Positions 51,124-61,176 of a DNA stretch of 64,000 bases are shown piece after piece (positions within the stretch are counted from its first letter, which is position 1; each line of letters starts with the position of its first letter). Made by a program: the position numbers and the translations under genes. The stretch is from Verrucomicrobiaceae bacterium (GTDB lineage Bacteria; Verrucomicrobiota; Verrucomicrobiia; Verrucomicrobiales; Verrucomicrobiaceae): NCBI GenBank assembly GCA_016713245.1, contig JADJPM010000004.1, forward strand, positions 3,578,198-3,642,197, read 5' to 3'. Under the pieces are notes generated by a model that saw only the letters and a list, made by a program, of their open reading frames with translations, searched no databases and had not been told where the DNA came from.

Positions 51124-52404
51124 CTACGCAGTGAGCAGGCGGCCGTGCTTCGGGATGGCGTCGGCGGACTTGCCTTTGTCCTTGAGGTGGGCGGTGGCGA
51201 GATCGGTGAAGTAGCGCACAGGAGCGTCCTCGCGGCCTTCGACGAGGGCGTTTTGGAAGCTTTGCAGCGCCTTGTCATTATCGCCCTGGCGATACTGCAC
51301 CACGCCCTGCCAGAAGGCATCGCGGGCGCGGGCATCTGCTTCCGGTAGCGTGCCTTTTTCGGCGAGGAGTTCATAGACTTCGCCCAAGGGCTGGTGAGAA
51401 GGGCCGTAGAGCATCTCCATGGGGCGCACTTCGATGTTCTCTTTGACCTTGGAGTAGGTTTTGGCACTGACGAGGATGCGGGAGCCGTAGATGGCATTCA
51501 GGCCGCAGAGACGCCCCGCGAAGTCGCAGGCCTCGCCGCTGGCGCTGAAGCTTTGGAAGTCATCCATGCCGAGCAGGCCGCACATGGCCTCGCCACTGGC
51601 CAAAGCCACCCCGAAGCGTGGTTTCTTGCCACAGACCTGCTCAACCTCGAGAGCAAGGGTGCTGAGGTGCGGTCGCAATGCCGCAGCCACCTGCGCGGCG
51701 TGCAGTGCATGATGCTCATCGGCCAGCGGAAAGCCGAACAAAGCCTGAAGGCTCTGCGCATCGGCATCATCGAGATAGCCACCACGGCTCACGATGAACT
51801 CCGAAACACTGCGCTGCATGCGGGCGCTGATTTCTTCAAACTTCACGCCATCCGTCTCATGGGCGAGGTCGGGATGATTCAGCACGCGGAAGCAAAGGAC
51901 AGTGAGTTCACGGCGGCCGGTGAGGGCGGCGGGGTTATTTTGGGCGGAAAGCTCTTCGAAGGCAGCGGTGGAAAGACGCCCGGAAAAGAGCGTGCGCATG
52001 ATCTCCGTGCGCTCGCCATGGTAGAGGCCGCTCACGGCGATGGCAGCGATACCGGCCAGCCAGATGGCCAGAAGGCCGGAGACGGGTTCAAAGAGGATGC
52101 CGGCAAAGGCGAGCAGGAAACTGAAGGTCACCGTCAGAAAGGTGGCGGCGATGAGGAAGGCGAAACGACGCCACTGCGAGGTCATGTCCACGCAGACGAA
52201 GGCGGAGAGGAAGGCCAGCAGGGTGTGATAACCGTATTGCAGCACGGTGGAGGCGCGCAGCGTGTCCTGGAGGATGAAAATCCGGGCGTCGAGGGCGGCG
52301 AACCATTTCGAGACCTCAATAAAAAGGCCGAAACGATGCATCAGAAGGATGGGAATGCAGACAAGCACTCCAATGATGAGGGCGGCGGTGCGGGGGCGGT
52401 TCAT
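51124..52404 (-). CDS. Membrane protein with degenerate class III cyclase domain and TPR-like tail
   Basis: 426 aa from the ATG at 52404. Four or five N-terminal helices (residues about 8-135), then a cyclase-homology domain (about 175-345: ELTVLCFRVLNHPDL, GGYLDDADAQSLQALFGFP, GVALASGEAMCGLLG, GEACDFAGRLCGLN). The first metal Asp is replaced (CFRV instead of xxDI) and the second is displaced, so cyclase activity is unlikely. The C-terminal helices resemble a TPR. Possibly a signalling scaffold. Confidence 0.8.
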   Translation of the reverse strand: MNRPRTAALIIGVLVCIPILLMHRFGLFIEVSKWFAALDARIFILQDTLRASTVLQYGYHTLLAFLSAFVCVDMTSQWRRFAFLIAATFLTVTFSFLLAFAGILFEPVSGLLAIWLAGIAAIAVSGLYHGERTEIMRTLFSGRLSTAAFEELSAQNNPAALTGRRELTVLCFRVLNHPDLAHETDGVKFEEISARMQRSVSEFIVSRGGYLDDADAQSLQALFGFPLADEHHALHAAQVAAALRPHLSTLALEVEQVCGKKPRFGVALASGEAMCGLLGMDDFQSFSASGEACDFAGRLCGLNAIYGSRILVSAKTYSKVKENIEVRPMEMLYGPSHQPLGEVYELLAEKGTLPEADARARDAFWQGVVQYRQGDNDKALQSFQNALVEGREDAPVRYFTDLATAHLKDKGKSADAIPKHGRLLTA

Positions 52405-52475
52405 GAACGCGGCAGCTTGAAGCAGGTTTGCCCCCCGCTGGCAAGGTGTGTGTGCGCTTTTTACCCCGCCGGCGG

Positions 52476-52946
52476 TCAAAGCAGGGCCTCGAGCTGACTG
52501 AGATGCTCGTCCGGCTTCACTTTTTCGAGGATGGCGGCGATTCCCCCTTCCGCGTCGATGACGAAGGTGCTGCGCTCGATGCCCATGTATTGACGGCCAT
52601 ACATGCTTTTCTCCACCCAGACGCCATAAGCCTCCGCGATGGCGTGGTCCTCATCGGCGATGAGCGGGAAGGGTAGCTCATGCTTGGTGATGAATTTGTC
52701 GTGGCTCTTGATCGAGTCCGGGCTGATGCCAAAGATCTGCGCCTTCTTTTTGACCGCTGTCCACGAGTCACGCAGGGCGCAGGCCTGCTTGGTGCAGCCG
52801 GGCGTGTCATCCTTCGGGTAAAAGTAGAGGACGACGGGCTTCCCGCGGAGATCCTTGAGGCTGACCGTGCTGCCGGGCGTGTAAGTGCCACCCGTGACGG
52901 TGGCCGAAAAGGCGGGGGCTTTCGAGTGAAGGGCGGGTTTGCTCAT
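52476..52946 (-). CDS. bcp: Thioredoxin-dependent peroxiredoxin, Bcp type
   Basis: 156 aa. VVLYFYPKDDTPGCTKQACALRDSW with peroxidatic Cys51 and resolving Cys56 (the CX4C Bcp arrangement); YMGIERSTFVIDAEG near the end. Reduces H2O2 and lipid peroxides using thioredoxin. Likely co-transcribed with ispF upstream (24 bp). Confidence 0.95.
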   Translation of the reverse strand: MSKPALHSKAPAFSATVTGGTYTPGSTVSLKDLRGKPVVLYFYPKDDTPGCTKQACALRDSWTAVKKKAQIFGISPDSIKSHDKFITKHELPFPLIADEDHAIAEAYGVWVEKSMYGRQYMGIERSTFVIDAEGGIAAILEKVKPDEHLSQLEALL

Positions 52947-52970
52947 GAGAGGTGGAGTGAGTGATGAAAA

Positions 52971-53447
52971 TCAACTCCTCCGGCTCACGCAGGCCACCGC
53001 CATGGCGGCGATGCCTTCTTCGCGGCCGACGAAGCCGAGTTTTTCATTCGTGGTGGCCTTTACGCCGACCTGGTCCGGCTGGATGCCCAAAGCGGTGGCG
53101 ATGTGCTGTTTCATCGCGGGGGCATGTTTCATCACTTTGGGAGCTTCGGCGATGAGGGAGGCATCGACGTTCTCGATGGCGTAGCCTTTCTCCGCCGCGA
53201 TCTGGGCGCACTTTTCGAGGATCTTCATGCTGGAGATGCCTTCGATGCTTGGATCGGTGGGAGGGAACCAGTAGCCGATGTCTGGCTCACCCATGGCACC
53301 GAGGATGGCATCGGCAATGGCGTGGGCGAGCACATCGGCATCGCTATGGCCTTTGAGGCCGCGGCTGTGCGGGATGGTGACGCCGCCGAGCACGAGCGGG
53401 CGGCCTTCCTGGAAGGGGTGGACGTCGTAACCGATACCGACTCTCAT
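52971..53447 (-). CDS. ispF: 2-C-methyl-D-erythritol 2,4-cyclodiphosphate synthase
   Basis: 158 aa. RVGIGYDVHPFQEGRPLVLGG with zinc ligands Asp and His, HSDADVLAHAIADAILGA, DIGYWFPPTDP, KATTNEKLGFVGREEGIAA. MEP isoprenoid pathway enzyme, normally a trimer. Full length. Confidence 0.97.
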   Translation of the reverse strand: MRVGIGYDVHPFQEGRPLVLGGVTIPHSRGLKGHSDADVLAHAIADAILGAMGEPDIGYWFPPTDPSIEGISSMKILEKCAQIAAEKGYAIENVDASLIAEAPKVMKHAPAMKQHIATALGIQPDQVGVKATTNEKLGFVGREEGIAAMAVACVSRRS

Positions 53448-53459
53448 GGGACGTGTTCC

Positions 53460-53541
53460 AAGTTTCAGGTTCCAAGTTTCAAGTTCCGTTCTCAGGCTCG
53501 AAGCGGGCAGCGTGAAAGCTGAAACATGGAACTTGAAACAA
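53460..53541. repeat. AAGTTTCAAGTTCC word-repeat hairpin
   Basis: CCAAGTTTCAGGTTCCAAG and AAGTTTCAAGTTCC on the left pair with GGAACTTGAAAC on the right, across a GC-rich loop. It lies between ispF and the PHP phosphatase gene. Confidence 0.65.
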
Positions 53542-53542
53542 G

Positions 53543-54928
53543 TTAGGCGTTATGGTCAGCAGCTTTTTTGAGGCTGGCGAGGACGTCGGAGATTTTGAGG
53601 TCGATACGTTGGCGCTTCTGGAAGTAGCTGACTTCCTCGTAACCGGCCTCGATGAGGTTGTTGAGGGCGGTGGTAAAGTGCTCGCCGACACGTTGGGCGC
53701 GATGAGCGTCAGATCCGATGACGATGGGGATCTTTCGCTCGGCCATCATGCGGAGCATTTCATTGCCGGGATTCATCTCGGAGTAGCTCTTGTTGAGGCC
53801 GGAGGTGTTTAGCTCCATCGCCACGCCGGTAGCGGCGATGCGGTCAAGGCAGGTGGAGACGGTGTTTTTGATGATGGCGAAGCACCAGGAGTCCGGATGG
53901 TAATTTTTGACGAGGTCCGGGTGGGCGAGGCAATCGTAAAGACCGCTCTCGGCAGATTTGGCGAGGTTGTCGAAGTAGATGCGGCGGAAGTTCTCGATCG
54001 TGCCACTTTCGAATTTGGCGAGGTATTCTTTGGCCTGCCAGTGGACGGCTCCGAGGACGTAATCGAACTCGGCCTTCTCATGGAGCGTGCGGATGTAATC
54101 TTCGTGACCGGGGAACCATTCGCTCTCGATGCCGAGGCAGACGTGGATTTTGTTTTTGTAGGCTTCGGCCGCTCGCTGGACGATGGAGACGTAGATTTCG
54201 AACTCGCTCTCGGACATGCGCACGGTGGGCCAGAAGCCATTCGGCATGGGAGCATGGCAGGTGAAGATGATGCCTTTGAGGCCGGCTTTGATGGCCTGCT
54301 GGGCGTATTCTTCAGGCTCGCCCCAGGCATGCTTGCACAGCGGGGTGTGCATGTGGGAATCGTAAAAGAGGGCTCCAGACTTCGTGGGGCCCGGAGGGGG
54401 CACCTTGATGGTGGATTTGGCGGGTAGGGCAGGCTTTGGCGCGGGAGCTGGGACAACGACCGGGGCGGGGACCTCAACGGGTGTGGCCGCAGCGACTGGC
54501 ATAGCAGAGGCTTTGGCGGCGGGTGCGGGTGCTGACTTGGTGGCAGGCGCTTTAGCAGGGGAGGGAGCTTTGATAGGGGGGGAGGCGGATTTCGCAGGGG
54601 CGGCCTTCACGGGTGCCGAAGCGGGTTTTGGAGCCGATTTGGCAGGTGCCTTGGTGGCGGGCTTTGCGGCTGGCTTGGCAGGCGTTTTGGCTGGAGCGGC
54701 CTTTTTGACGGGCTTGGCTGGCGTTTTTACGGGAGCGGCCTTCTTGATGGGCTTGGAAGCTTTCTTGACCGGTTTTGGGGCGGGCTTTTTCACCGGCTTG
54801 GCGGCAGCTTTTTTGGGCGCAGGCTTGGCAGGAGCTTTGTTGACGGGCTTTTTGGCCGCAGGCTTGCCTTTTCCGCCGCTCTTGGCAGGAGCGGCCTTCT
54901 TGGTGGGGGTGCTTTTCTTTTTGCTCAC
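53543..54928 (-). CDS. PHP-family histidinol-phosphatase-like protein with histone H1-like N-terminal tail
   Basis: 461 aa. Residues 1-185 are almost only Lys, Ala and Pro with some Ser, built of KKAAPAKTPAKP-like units as in H1-like chromatin proteins; residues 186-461 are a complete PHP domain (FYDSHMHTPLCKHAWGEPEE with His192/His194, TCHAPMPNG, GIESEWFPGHEDYI, LAHPDLVKNY, IGSDAHRAQRVGEHF). HisJ/HisK-type PHP enzymes hydrolyse histidinol phosphate; no his genes are nearby. The basic tail may bind nucleic acid or polyphosphate (inference). Confidence 0.88.
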   Translation of the reverse strand: MSKKKSTPTKKAAPAKSGGKGKPAAKKPVNKAPAKPAPKKAAAKPVKKPAPKPVKKASKPIKKAAPVKTPAKPVKKAAPAKTPAKPAAKPATKAPAKSAPKPASAPVKAAPAKSASPPIKAPSPAKAPATKSAPAPAAKASAMPVAAATPVEVPAPVVVPAPAPKPALPAKSTIKVPPPGPTKSGALFYDSHMHTPLCKHAWGEPEEYAQQAIKAGLKGIIFTCHAPMPNGFWPTVRMSESEFEIYVSIVQRAAEAYKNKIHVCLGIESEWFPGHEDYIRTLHEKAEFDYVLGAVHWQAKEYLAKFESGTIENFRRIYFDNLAKSAESGLYDCLAHPDLVKNYHPDSWCFAIIKNTVSTCLDRIAATGVAMELNTSGLNKSYSEMNPGNEMLRMMAERKIPIVIGSDAHRAQRVGEHFTTALNNLIEAGYEEVSYFQKRQRIDLKISDVLASLKKAADHNA

Positions 54929-54931
54929 GAT

Positions 54932-56019
54932 TTAGCTCCTGTTTCCTTGCAAGATGAGCCAGCCTTTACCCTCGATGTTGGCGATTTTCGCCCCCAACGA
55001 GATTCCGCCGGTGCTGGGTGTGCCGGGGAAACAAAGACGCAACGTCAACGGCACATCCTTCCAGTTCCCGCTTTGAAGTTGCTCAACAAGGGACTGGAAT
55101 TTGGGGTCGTTGCGATCAAACGAGGCCAAGACGGTACCCTCTTGGGCGGGGTGCTTGATTTCAATGATCTCCTGGCCTTCGGCTACGGTGCCTTCCGGGG
55201 CTACCTGGGGCTTGGAGGCGATCACACGCAGCAGGGTCGGCTCAGCCGGGCGCACTTTGAGAAATTCCTTCCAATCGAGTTCGCCGTAGCTGACGGAGCT
55301 TTCCCAATCGACGCGATATTTGCCCTCGCTGGTCTCTTCGATGACCACGCTGATAGGTTCGGCATCATCAAAGACGGCCTGAGCATAGCCGAAACGGTAG
55401 CCTTTTTCATCCACGCTCATGAGCCAGCCGAGGTTTTTCCAGCGCGGCGGGGTCATCGGATGGGAGCGGTAAAAATTCTCCATCAGCGGGCGGACGCGCA
55501 TCGAATCACGGGCAAAGACGAGTTTCATGTCGATGCTGTTGGCTTCGAAAAAGCCACGAATGACGGCCTCGATCTCAATGCGCTTCGCCTCGATGTTGGC
55601 GATGCCATTGATGTTCGGCAGGGCGGGGACAGGGGCGGCGGAGGGAGCAGGAACTTTGGATGCTGCCTCCGTTGGCTTTTTTCCGCAACGGTGGAATCCG
55701 CTTTCTTGGTCACATCCCGGAGGGTGGGTTTATCCTCAGAGGGCTTGATGTCACCCTCTCCAGTGATCAAAGGTTTGTTTTCACGGGTGTCACCCGACCA
55801 GCCTCGGCCCTGTACATCTTCGTAAACGGCATCCACATAGTCCGGATTGATCTGGGTGGATTCCCAGAGCTTGGCGGTGACCACCCGAAAGACGGTGGCG
55901 ATCATGACGACGAGGGCGAGACAACCGAGTACCCCGGCGAGCGTGTTGATGAGTGTCTCCCTGCGCCGGGCGCGACTTTTGCGCGGCGGAGATGGCTCGT
56001 TGATTGGCGTGTCAGTCAT
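54932..56019 (-). pseudogene. Single-pass membrane protein, one base frameshift at an A6 run
   Basis: Two frames join into one protein of about 362 aa. The first (from 56019) has a basic N-terminus, a helix (LAGVLGCLALVVMIATVFRVV) and a linker to AEK. The second continues KPTEAASKVPAPSAAP through NIEAKRIEIEAVIRGFFEAN to the stop at 54932, including the ATG at 55528. The switch is at plus-strand T6 55677-55682, where one base is missing. Sequencing error, real mutation or slippage are all possible. Family unknown; it precedes the PHP gene by 3 bp. Confidence 0.75.
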
Positions 56020-56039
56020 GGACGGGAGGACGAGCTTGA

Positions 56040-56114
56040 TGGAGCCGAAGGCGGGAATCGAACCCGCGACCCGCGCATTACGAATGCGCTGCTCTACCGC
56101 TGAGCTACTTCGGC
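56040..56114 (-). tRNA. tRNA-Thr (anticodon CGT)
   Basis: Complete cloverleaf: acceptor GCCGAAG/CTTCGGC, D arm GCTCAGCGGTAGAGC, anticodon arm GCGCA-TTCGTAA-TGCGC with anticodon CGT, T arm GCGGGTTCGATTCCCGC, discriminator U, and CCA encoded. Confidence 0.95.
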
Positions 56115-56260
56115 TTTCGACAAGGTGGTCGGGGGCCGGATTATAGGGACTACCCCCGGCTTGTCATCCCTTTTTCCTCCCCGGCGGAAAATTCCATCCG
56201 AGCATTTGCCAGAAGGGGAATCCACTCTCGTTTGCTCGCCTTCCAGCCCCCTGATTTCCG

Positions 56261-56464
56261 ATGCCTCCCAAGCCCGCCAGCCCCTACGCCGAGTTCCTTG
56301 CCGAACTCGATGAAATCCAGCGTCACAAATGGCATCTGAGCGAGCGCGAGGGCGTGGATGTGGGCTTCGAAAAGGCGCTGAGCGACTGGGCCACCCACCA
56401 CCGCACCTCCTGGCGGCATGTGCGAAACCAGATCCGTGACCATTTTGCCTCCTCAATCTCATGA
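56261..56464 (+). CDS. Hypothetical protein, 67 aa
   Basis: Charged helical protein (FLAELDEIQRHKWHLSEREG, DVGFEKALSDWATHHRTSWR). The motif order suggests a short conserved PVC family seen beside other genes, but I cannot name it. ATGA overlap with the sulfatase gene supports real translation. Confidence 0.65.
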   Translation: MPPKPASPYAEFLAELDEIQRHKWHLSEREGVDVGFEKALSDWATHHRTSWRHVRNQIRDHFASSIS

Positions 56465-57913
56465 AAAACCTTCTTTTCGCCCTCCTCGCCACCACCGCCA
56501 GTCTGACTGCGGCCCCGCCGAATGTCCTGCTCATCACCGCGGATGACCTGCGCCCAGAACTTGGCTGCTACGGCTCCCGGGCCCTCACCCCGCACCTGGA
56601 TGCCATCGCGGCTCGCGGCACCACCTTCACCCGCGCCTACTGCCAGCAGGCCGTTTGCAATCCCTCCCGCTCCAGCATGCTCACCGGCCTGCGCCCTGGC
56701 ACCCTGGGCCTCTATGTCAACGGCACCCACTTCCGCGAACGGAAGCCGGATGTGACCACCCTGCCGCTCTGGTTCAAAGAGCATGGCTACACCACCCGCT
56801 GCTCCGGGAAGCTCTTTCACAACTGGCACACGAAAGAGAAGGGCGATGCTCGCTCCTGGTCCGCCCCCGAGTTCCTCCACTATGCCAACCACGGCGACGA
56901 CACCCCGCAGGTCGCCGGTCCGTTGCCGGAGAACCACGCGAAGCACTGCGAAGGGCTGCGCAAATACGGCTCGGTGGGCATGTGCGAGTGCTACGACGTG
57001 CCCGACGAGGCCTATTACGATGGTCGGGTGGCCGCTGAGGCCGTCCGCATCCTGCCGGAACTGAAAAAAGGCGGCCCCTTCTTCCTCGCGGTCGGCTTTT
57101 GGAAGCCGCACGCCCCCTTCAATGCCCCGAAGAAGTACTGGGACCTCTACGACCGCTCGAAAATCCCCGCTTTGAACCCCGCCCGGCCCACCGATGCCCC
57201 GGAGATCGCCTTTCACCAGAGCACCGAGATCCTCGGCCCGCCAGCGGACCAAAAACAGCCCACGCCTGAGCAGATCGCCGAGATGCGCCACGGCTATTTT
57301 GCGGGCATCAGCTACATGGACGCGCAGATCGGCAAGGTCATCGCCGCCATGAAAGAGCAGGGCATGCTCGAAAACACCATCATCGTCTTCTGGGGAGATC
57401 ACGGCTACCACCTCGGCGAGCATGGTCTCTGGGCCAAAACGAGCAATTTCGAGCTCGATGCCCGCGTGCCTCTCATCATCGCACCACCGCAGGCCAAGCA
57501 ACCCGGCGTGCAGACCGCCGCCCTCGCTGAGATGCTCGACATCTTCCCTACCCTGAATGCCCTCTGCGGTCTGCCACCCGCCCCCGGCCTCGAAGGCACC
57601 AACCTCGCACCGGTGCTTGAAAATCCGGCGACCTCGGTCAAACCAGCCGCCTTCACCCAGCATCCACGCCCCTGCCTATCCCGACCGCACACCCGACAAG
57701 CAACCCACTCACATGGGTTACAGCGTTCGCACCGCCCAGTGGCGCTACACCGAATGGCGAAACTGGAAAACCGGCGAGATCGACTCCCGCGAACTCTACG
57801 ATCACACCTCTGACCAGCCGGAACTCGAAAACGTCATCGCGAACCCGCCGGACAAAGCGGCGTTGGATGAGGCTGAAAAGCTCCTTCGAGCCCAGTTTCC
57901 GCTGAAGAAATGA
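56461..57913 (+). pseudogene. Iduronate-2-sulfatase-like sulfatase, frameshifted near its C-terminus
   Basis: Signal MKNLLFALLATTASLTA. Sulfatase signature with formylglycine Cys66 in CNPSRSSMLTG, metal site LITADDLRPELG, and HGYHLGEHGLWAKTSNFE typical of iduronate-sulfatase relatives. The frame is lost near 57670: AAFTQHPRP should continue AYPDRTPDKQPTHMGYSVRT, found in another frame to the stop at 57913. One extra base, probably a sequence error; the protein would be about 483 aa. Acts outside the cytoplasm on sulfated polysaccharides. Confidence 0.88.
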
Positions 57914-57925
57914 TCGGCCGGACAA

Positions 57926-57973
57926 GGAGTGATGGAGTGATGGATTTTTGGCATCCCATCACTCCATCACTCC
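57926..57973. terminator. Perfect 18-bp hairpin between convergent genes
   Basis: Arms GGAGTGATGGAGTGATGG and CCATCACTCCATCACTCC are exact complements with a 12-base loop. It sits between the convergent sulfatase and MoxR genes; it may terminate both and belongs to the ATCACTCC word-repeat type. Confidence 0.65.
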
Positions 57974-57999
57974 AACACTCCGTCCCCCTGCTCCTCGCC

Positions 58000-58980
58000 T
58001 CACGCCGCCTGAGCCGCCGGTGTCTTCACCTGGTCGAGCAGCTTCGTGATGACATCATCCACCTTCACCTGGGCGGCCTCGCCCTCGAAATTCAGGATGA
58101 TGCGATGCCGCAGCGCCACATGGGCGATGGCACGAATGTCATCGGTGGACACGGCGGTGCTACCTTGAATCGCTGCCCAGACGCGGGCACCGCGGATGAG
58201 GCTTTGCAGACCACGCGGGCTGCTGCCGTAGCTCACGTAGCGCTTCACCTCGGGCAGGGCGTCCGGTTGCTCCGGATGCGTGGCGAGAATGAGCCGGGAG
58301 GCGTAATGGGCTACCGGATCAGCCACCGGCATCTGCGCCAGCTCGTGCTGGAGGGCGATGAGTTCTTTGCCACTCGCCATCGCAGTCAGTTTGGGCTCCG
58401 TGAAGCCCGTTGTGCGGCGAGAGATCTCCACCAGCGACTCCAGATCCGGGAACGGAACCTTGATCTTGAACATGAAACGGTCGAGCTGCGCCTCCGGGAG
58501 CGGGTAGGTGCCCTCCATTTCCATCGGGTTTTGCGTGGCAAGCACGAGGAAAGGCTCCGGCAATAGGTGGCGCTCGCCGCCGGTCGTCACGCAGCGCTCC
58601 TGCATCACCTCTAGCAGGGCCGCCTGGGTCTTCGGCGTGGCGCGGTTGATCTCATCCACGAGGAGCAGATTCTTAAACACCGGGCCTTTTTCATAGCGCA
58701 GCATGCGGCGGCCTCGTTCGTCTTCGTCCACGATGTGTGCCGAGGATGTCCGCTGGCATCAGGTCCGGCGTGCATTGCACCCGACCCGGCTCCAGGCCGA
58801 TGACCTGCGACAGCGTGCGCACGAGAAAGGTCTTTCCAAGGCCGGGCACCCCTTCCAGTAGCACATGCCCGCCGGAGAAAAACCGCCACCAGCACATCCG
58901 TGAGCATCTCGTCATAGCCCACGATGGCTTTTTTGCATCTCGGTCTTCAGCGCGGAGAAAAGGGGTCGGAAGTTGGACAT
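58000..58980 (-). pseudogene. MoxR-family AAA+ ATPase, several frameshifts
   Basis: Start at 58980 (MSNFRPLFSALKTEMQK). Reassembled across frames: AIVGYDEMLTDVLVAVF, GGHVLLEGVPGLGKTFLVRT (Walker A), CTPDLMPADILGTH, then GPVFKNLLLVDEINRATPKT (Walker B) and QNPMEMEGTYPLPEAQLDRF in the long frame to 58000. Breaks lie at the T-run 58928-58933, near 58877-58881 and near 58733-58738. MoxR ATPases work with DUF58/vWA partners; those partners lie at 15923-16837 and from 61177. Frameshifts are probably consensus errors. Confidence 0.85.
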
Positions 58981-59116
58981 GAGGGCGGGAGAATGACGAA
59001 GCCGGAGGCAATGTCGAACACTGGAATCACGAAAAAGAAGCCCCAGCAGGCCCTTTTCGCCCGCCGCATGAGATTTTGAAAACTCTCACGGATCAGCATC
59101 CTGACATGCGCATGCC

Positions 59117-60185
59117 TCAATAATTCGTTCTTTGACCGCTTTCCTTGCTCGGCTTTCCAAAGCGACTCATCCAAGCCTCTATCTCAGCGGCATCCAACCA
59201 CCGCTGAATCTGGATGTTCGGCTGCAATTGGGGGAGTTCTCGGCCTGCATTCCAAGTGCGTGGGTAACACGGAGGTCCGAGAAGGATGACTCGCCGCCCT
59301 TCAAATACCTCAATGTCTGCCGGGCAGCCCTCACCCCAAATCCAATGGGATGAATTCGATTGGTTGGATGCTTCGGGCAGCCTGCGTTCACGAACCACCG
59401 ACCAGTTGTAGAGGTTCCACACACCGGTCCCTGCATGAGGGTAGGGCCTGAGCATTTCAGCCACACGTTTGATCCCCGGGGTTTTGAAATGCGATTTTTC
59501 CAGATGAGCATCGCCAGCATGTCGTGGACTTCAAAGTTGCTGGAGATGTCGGAGAGGCTGCCTTCAAATCCACGCCCCATGTCCGGCTCGATCACCAAGA
59601 CGGGCTCTGGTGCAACGTTTTGAGCATTCGGATGAGCCAATGAGCCGCATTGGATGAGGTGAACAGCTCAGTTTCGACAGCCATCTTTGAGCCGCATCGC
59701 GGCGGGCATCGGGTGACTTGGCGAAGACCGAAAGGGCGGGAGGATAGAATTTTCCATTCTGGCCCAATCAACCGCCTCACTAGTCAGCGATTGACCGGCA
59801 GACGCAAAAGCTTCGTCGTATTCCAGGTTCGCTAATTGGCCCTCGTGAAGTTTAGCATCGAAAACGAGTGCCCCAGGCATAGATGAATCGATGATTCTGG
59901 TCAAAGCATCCTCCAACACAGGTGCCATGATCCCTTGCTCAAGTATGGCACCGCAGACTTTGGCGACAAACCAGCTCTCTCGATATTGGGCGAAGCAAAG
60001 GCTCCGGTCAGCTTCTCGACGGCTATTCCAATCTGCTGATCCTGCTCCGGTGATTCCTCCTCATGAAGCAAGTGCACCATACCGACGATCTCGTTCCCTA
60101 TTACCTGACAATCATCGTCCAAAGGTCCAGTCTTGGCTGCCAAATGGCATAGTGATGTAGCGAGATCGAAAATGGATACCGGCAT
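59117..60185 (-). pseudogene. Unknown gene broken by several frameshifts
   Basis: Fragments in order: MPVSIFDLATSLCHLAAKTG from 60185, then WFVAKVCGAILEQGIMAPVL, ALVFDAKLHEGQLANLEYDE, AVETELFTSSNAAHWLIRML, EGSLSDISSNFEVHDMLAML and GVWNLYNWSVVRERRLPEAS to the stop at 59117. They read as one soluble protein of about 350 aa if four or five indels are corrected. No family recognised. 58981-59116 upstream of MoxR shows nothing convincing. Confidence 0.45.
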
Positions 60186-60429
60186 GGTTGATGACTTTGT
60201 TTCAAAGCGGCAATCTGGGCTGTCAAAGTTTAGCAAACCAGTACGAATTTACCCGACATCCAGTTGCCACCTCATCGTCTCATTGACGCCCCAACGCACT
60301 TGCCCCAATACTCTGCCCATCGTGAATCCGCAAAAAAACAGCCCGCAGAACGTCACGAAGGCCATTCGCTTGAAGCCTTCGACCGACTACGCGACCTTGT
60401 GGCGACGACTTCGAAGGTCCTAGGCACCG

Positions 60430-61062
60430 GACCGACCCTTACCTCGCGCAAGACCAAGCCGAACAACGTCTGCTCTCGGTCGCGAACTTGGCCTCCCCAA
60501 GTCCGCCGGGACTCTTGGGAGCAATTCAGTGCCGCGTCGGACTCTCACCATGGCATGGAACATCTCGTCGAATGGAGGGGAGGACTCGGACCCATGGTGA
60601 AGATCACCATCCCTCCCAAGTTCGGCCTCATTCCCAGGTGCTGACGCATCCAGTGCCGAATCTGCGTGGTGAACCGGGAACGCGAAAAGCCATCGAATTT
60701 ATCCACGCCACGCCGCTGGAGTATTTGAGAGGTGGATCGTGGCGAATGATGTGTTTGGAGATGATGTGAGGCTCACCTCCGTCGTGCAATGGGCGGACGG
60801 GCAGGCATCTTTCGCCATCAGCCAGCCTCAATACCACGGCGAACCGGCCACGGACCGCGAGATCGAGCAGCACTTCATCGCCTCCGGCTGACGCAGATCG
60901 TGGACCCCACGGGCCAGCATAGCCTTTTCTTCAACTACGCCTTCAAACGCTGGCCATCGACGCCCGCCGCGAAACTGCTACCCCAAGGACGGCGACCTGC
61001 CGCCCTTCGATGTGATCCTCTGTCAGCCGGATGGAGATGGAGAGCTTTTTGAGGCTGCATGA
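60430..61062 (+). pseudogene. Polyvalent-protein-kinase-like domain, frameshifted
   Basis: Corrected reading: GMEHLVEWRGGLGPMVKITI, PPKFGLIPR, PVPNLRGEPGTRKAIEFIHA, TPLEYLERWIVANDVFGDDV, SVVQWADGQASFAISQPQYH, GEPATDREIEQHF, HSLFFNYAFKRWAIDARPRN, PPFDVILCQPDGDGELFEAA, stop at 61062. Motif order resembles the Ser/Thr/Tyr kinase domain described from polyvalent proteins of mobile elements. The start is not determinable; at least four indels are needed. Confidence 0.45.
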
Positions 61063-61176
61063 CTGAAATCACAGTCTCGGTGCGTCGCTGCTTTTGCAGG
61101 GGAATGAAAATCACCTCACCGCAAAAAGCCCGGACGGAGGGCTTTTCCCTGTTTGATTTAGCGGCCCGTCCAGCCC

